DNA from: Phytophthora colocasiae
Taxonomy: Eukaryota > Oomycota > Peronosporomycetes > Peronosporales > Peronosporaceae
Reading direction: 5' to 3'
DNA: 64,000 bases
Assembly (NCBI GenBank): GCA_018806915.1
Contig: JAGKQI010000037.1
Coordinates: forward strand, 186,001-250,000
The position numbers were made by a program, and so were the translations under genes. Within the stretch, counting starts at the first letter, position 1, and the number at the start of each line of letters is the position of its first letter. Below the pieces are notes generated by a model. The model was not told the origin of the DNA, searched no databases, and was given only the letters and a program-made list of their open reading frames with translations. Shown one piece after another: positions 61,300 through 64,000 of the stretch.

Positions 61300-64000
61300 C
61301 TAAGTGTCGATGGTAGTCTTTAGGTCTTTGACTCCAATGAGTTCGCGAAGCTTTGCGAACTGTCCTGTTGGTAGAGCTTTAGTTAAGATGTCTGCAGCCA
61401 TGTCATCGGTCCGACAGTAATGTACATATAACCTTCCTTCCTCTACTAAATCTCTGGTAAACAAATATCGTATTTGTATGTGCTTTGTTGCTTTGTGATT
61501 TCCTGCATTCTTTACTGTGCTTATGGCCGACTTGCTATCGCACCATACTTGCACTGGTTGCTTTTGAGGAAATCCCATTTCTCTCAGCAGATACCATAAC
61601 CACTCGCTCTCCATAGCTCCTTCACTTAGGGCAATTAGTTCAGCCTCAGCTGTAGAAAGAGAAACGGATGCCTGCTTACTGCTACACCATGAAATACTGG
61701 TTCCAGCCATAGTGATCACATACCCAGTAATCGACTTACGTTCTTTGGGTTGACACGCGAAGCTTGCGTCTGTGTACACTTCATACGTCACCGTTCTCGA
61801 ATTCCCATCAAGAAGGAGACCGTACGTTGACGTCCCTTTCAAGTATTTGAGCACTCTCCGTGCTGCCTTCCAGTGAGTGCGGTTGTAACACGATAGAAAC
61901 TTACTTAGTTCTCTCACTGCGTTGGCAATGTCTGGTCTAGTTCCTCTCACTAGATACTGCAGAGACCCGACAAGTCCTCGGAAATCAAATTTCTGATCAG
62001 CTATTTCTTTAGCTGTCATTTCTGTCTCTGCTACTAGTTCAACTCCTCTGAGTTGTGGTGTAGATACTGGAGTACAGTTCTCCATATTGAACTTCTTCAA
62101 GAGTTCAGTTACATACTTGTGCTGTGAAATTGTCATTTTTCGCTGTGCGCGATTTCTACGGACCTCCATCTTCAGGATGTAGTGTATGTCTCCGAGATCT
62201 TTCTTTAACTGGTAGATCAAACTCATGTCACGAGACATGATGGTGAGGTCATCAACATAGACCACCACAATTATCCAATGCTCTCCCACTTTTTGGACAT
62301 AGATCCTTGTTGCATCGGACAAAACCTAAGCTCATGAAAAACTTGTGCAAGACTCTGTACCATATCTTTAGCGCTTGCTTCAGCCCATAAATGCTCTGGT
62401 TTAGCTCCCGCACTAGTCCTTCATGTCTAGCCTGTCTGTAGCCCGGAGGTTGATGCATGAACACCCGCTGTTCGCCTTCCATCGATCCATTGAGGAATGC
62501 AGTGCTAACATCCATTTGATGAATGTGACAATCCAAGATCGTCCCAATAGCCAGAACTAGCCGAAGTGATTCAAACCGCGCCACAGGCGCGTATACATCA
62601 TCACAGTCCAAACACTATTCTTGGTGATTCCCTTGTGCTACAAGTCGTGCTTTAAAGCGTTCGATTGTTCCATCCGCGTTGTACTTTACCACGAGGACCC
62701 AATGGCATGGCAGTGCCTTTTGGCCTGGTGGTAAGCGTGTCAGCTTCCACGTGCCGTTTTCTAGCAGCGATTCGTACTCTAAGTCTAGTGCTTGGCGCCA
62801 ATGTTTTCTTTGTGCGCCAGTCAGAGCTTCCTTTAGACTTCTAGGTACTGCTATATGATTGCTTAGCTGGTCCACAGCAATTTCCTTATCAATGTGGGTT
62901 TGAAAACACTTATAGTCTTCGTATCGTTCTGGACGTTTCCTTGTCCTTTGTGGCTTCGTTGATGCCTCCATAGGAGCTCTCTTTGCTCTCTGTGATTCGC
63001 GAGGAACTCCCACTGCTTCAGTAGTTGTCGCTGATTTGCGCTTTACTCCCACTGCTTTGAACAACTTTTCCGTGCCTTGCTCGGCGACAGGAACTTTGGA
63101 AGTGACTTCCTCCGTCGTTGACATTAGGTCAAGAGAGTCGATCTCTTCCAACTCAGCATCCGTCAACTTATCTGGATCCTTGCCTAAGGATCTTTGGATG
63201 ATTCCTGATGCATTTTCTGTGTCAAATGTCACTGATCTAGCGACCATAAACTTGTTGTTGTGCACATCCAGAAGTCGAAACCCTTTTGTGTCTTCGGCTA
63301 TTCCCAAGAATCTGCACTTTATGGCTCGTGCCGACAACTTCTTGTCTTTTCGGATTGCTTCTGGCACGTATGCAAAGCAGACACATCCCCATACTTGGAG
63401 CGTTCTTGCATCCGGGTGTGTTCCTTTCACTAATTCATATGGTGTTCGGTTCTTTAGGCGACTCATCGGCGTGCAATTCTGCGCATACGTCATATATTTG
63501 AGTGCTTCTGGCCACCACGTAGCCTGCATGTCTGCATCTTTTAGAGCGCACCGTACCTTTCCCATCTTGATTTGGTGGTCTCTCTCAGCTGCTCCATTTT
63601 CCTCTGGACGGTATGGATTTGATGTTTGAAAGCTGATTCCTTTGCTTGTGCAATACGTTTTAAGTGCTTCGTTCACAAACTCCGTCCCGCCATCGGATCT
63701 GATGCGTGTTATTGTGAACTTTTCATCTCGTTCTAAACGTGTCAACAGTTCTTTTACTTTGACCTGCACCTCCGTTTTCTTGCGAAGGACAAATGTCCAT
63801 CGCCACGATGTATGATCGTCAATGATACTGAGGAAGTATGGGATAGAGCCAACTACCCCGTATACTCCGAACCTTTTGATAGGACCGTTCGTGTCCATGT
63901 GGATAGTACTTATGGGACGATTGTCTCTCGTGCCCACCATGTTCCTGTAGCTCATCCTCCGCATCTTCATCTCTGTGCATGTGTGACAGAAGAATGGAAC
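61300..64000 (-). pseudogene. Copia pol polyprotein, partial, with stop and frameshift
   Basis: From the right edge: the end of the integrase zinc motif (PFFCHTCTEMKMRRMSYRN), the integrase core with HMDTNGPI, SIIDDHTSWRWTF, IRSDGGTEFVNEAL and NPYRPEENGAAERD (catalytic D-D-E), and a linker. Reverse transcriptase starts LPCHWVLVVKYNADGTIERF, KARLVAQGNHQE. An in-frame TAG follows at 62615-62617. The frame continues CLDCDDVYAPVARFESLRL and DVSTAFLNGSM, shifts near 62300, and goes on with VVVYVDDLTIMSRD (YVDD). RNase H has TDASFACQPKERKSITGYV, STAEAELIALSEG and HKATKHIQIRYLF. Only two lesions mean recent inactivation. Confidence 0.9.

Larger units (their letters stand above)
60875..64000 (-). mobile_element. 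Copia LTR retrotransposon, partial
   Basis: The 3' LTR, purine tract and pol up to the integrase zinc-finger end are inside the window, and the rest lies to the right. Gene order integrase, reverse transcriptase, RNase H identifies Copia (Ty1 type). Confidence 0.92.

Noticed and set aside
1..64000. CRISPR arrays, rRNA or tRNA genes
   Set aside because: No regularly spaced direct repeats and no recognisable rRNA or tRNA sequence were seen by eye. A tRNA scan was not possible.

Overview
This is a nuclear genome window from an oomycete, most likely Phytophthora or a close relative. The evidence is short GT-AG introns of about 40-120 nt, compact mid-GC genes, the oomycete core promoter (initiator plus flanking region, consensus TCATTYYNCAWTTT) upstream of several genes, a receptor-like kinase of oomycete type, a PL3 pectate lyase remnant, and a very dense and varied transposon load. 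No genus-level assignment can be proved from the sequence alone.

Layout. 1-15.5 kb: the N-terminus of a membrane protein, then two Fanzor (eukaryotic TnpB-like, RuvC) elements in inverted orientation around a cathepsin X/Z gene and a decayed receptor kinase. The cathepsin intron holds two tandem Crypton (tyrosine recombinase) elements whose junction forms a complete lox-like recombination site. 14.5-19.5 kb: a mitochondrial calcium uniporter gene, with a Harbinger-like element in its only intron, divergent from a 4-coumarate:CoA-ligase-like acyl-CoA synthetase. 19.7-24 kb: a cluster of tiny cysteine-rich proteins, all on the minus strand and of unrecognised function. 24-26.6 kb: no recognisable gene. 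26.6-35 kb: housekeeping genes (Q-rich protein, NR2C2AP-like protein, p23 co-chaperone, a SAP30-PHD-winged-helix chromatin protein, a PH/coiled-coil protein).

34.7-40.4 kb is a transposon belt: terminal-repeat sequences of an unassigned family, a two-gene Harbinger element, a Tc1/mariner deletion derivative, and a G-run-ended element carrying a Myb-like remnant. 40.8-45.1 kb: an RS-rich zinc-finger protein and an eEF3-like ABC translation factor. 45.7-56.3 kb: two different piggyBac elements lying end to end and sharing one TTAA. The first carries a palindromic motif at its ends and in most of its introns. The second has an open 995-codon AT-hook transposase and cargo: a pectate lyase fragment, a SANT/Dot1-like methyltransferase relic and an aldo-keto-reductase fragment. 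57-64 kb: a Mutator-like pseudogene, a Tc1 helix-turn-helix stub, and a Harbinger element cut by a Copia retrotransposon that runs off the right edge.

The host genes are ordinary oomycete cell biology (lysosomal proteolysis, mitochondrial calcium uptake, acyl activation, Hsp90 co-chaperone, chromatin, translation). The main interest is how mobile elements of at least seven superfamilies sit in introns, at each other's ends, and carry host gene pieces. Intron boundaries were placed by eye from splice consensus and protein continuity.
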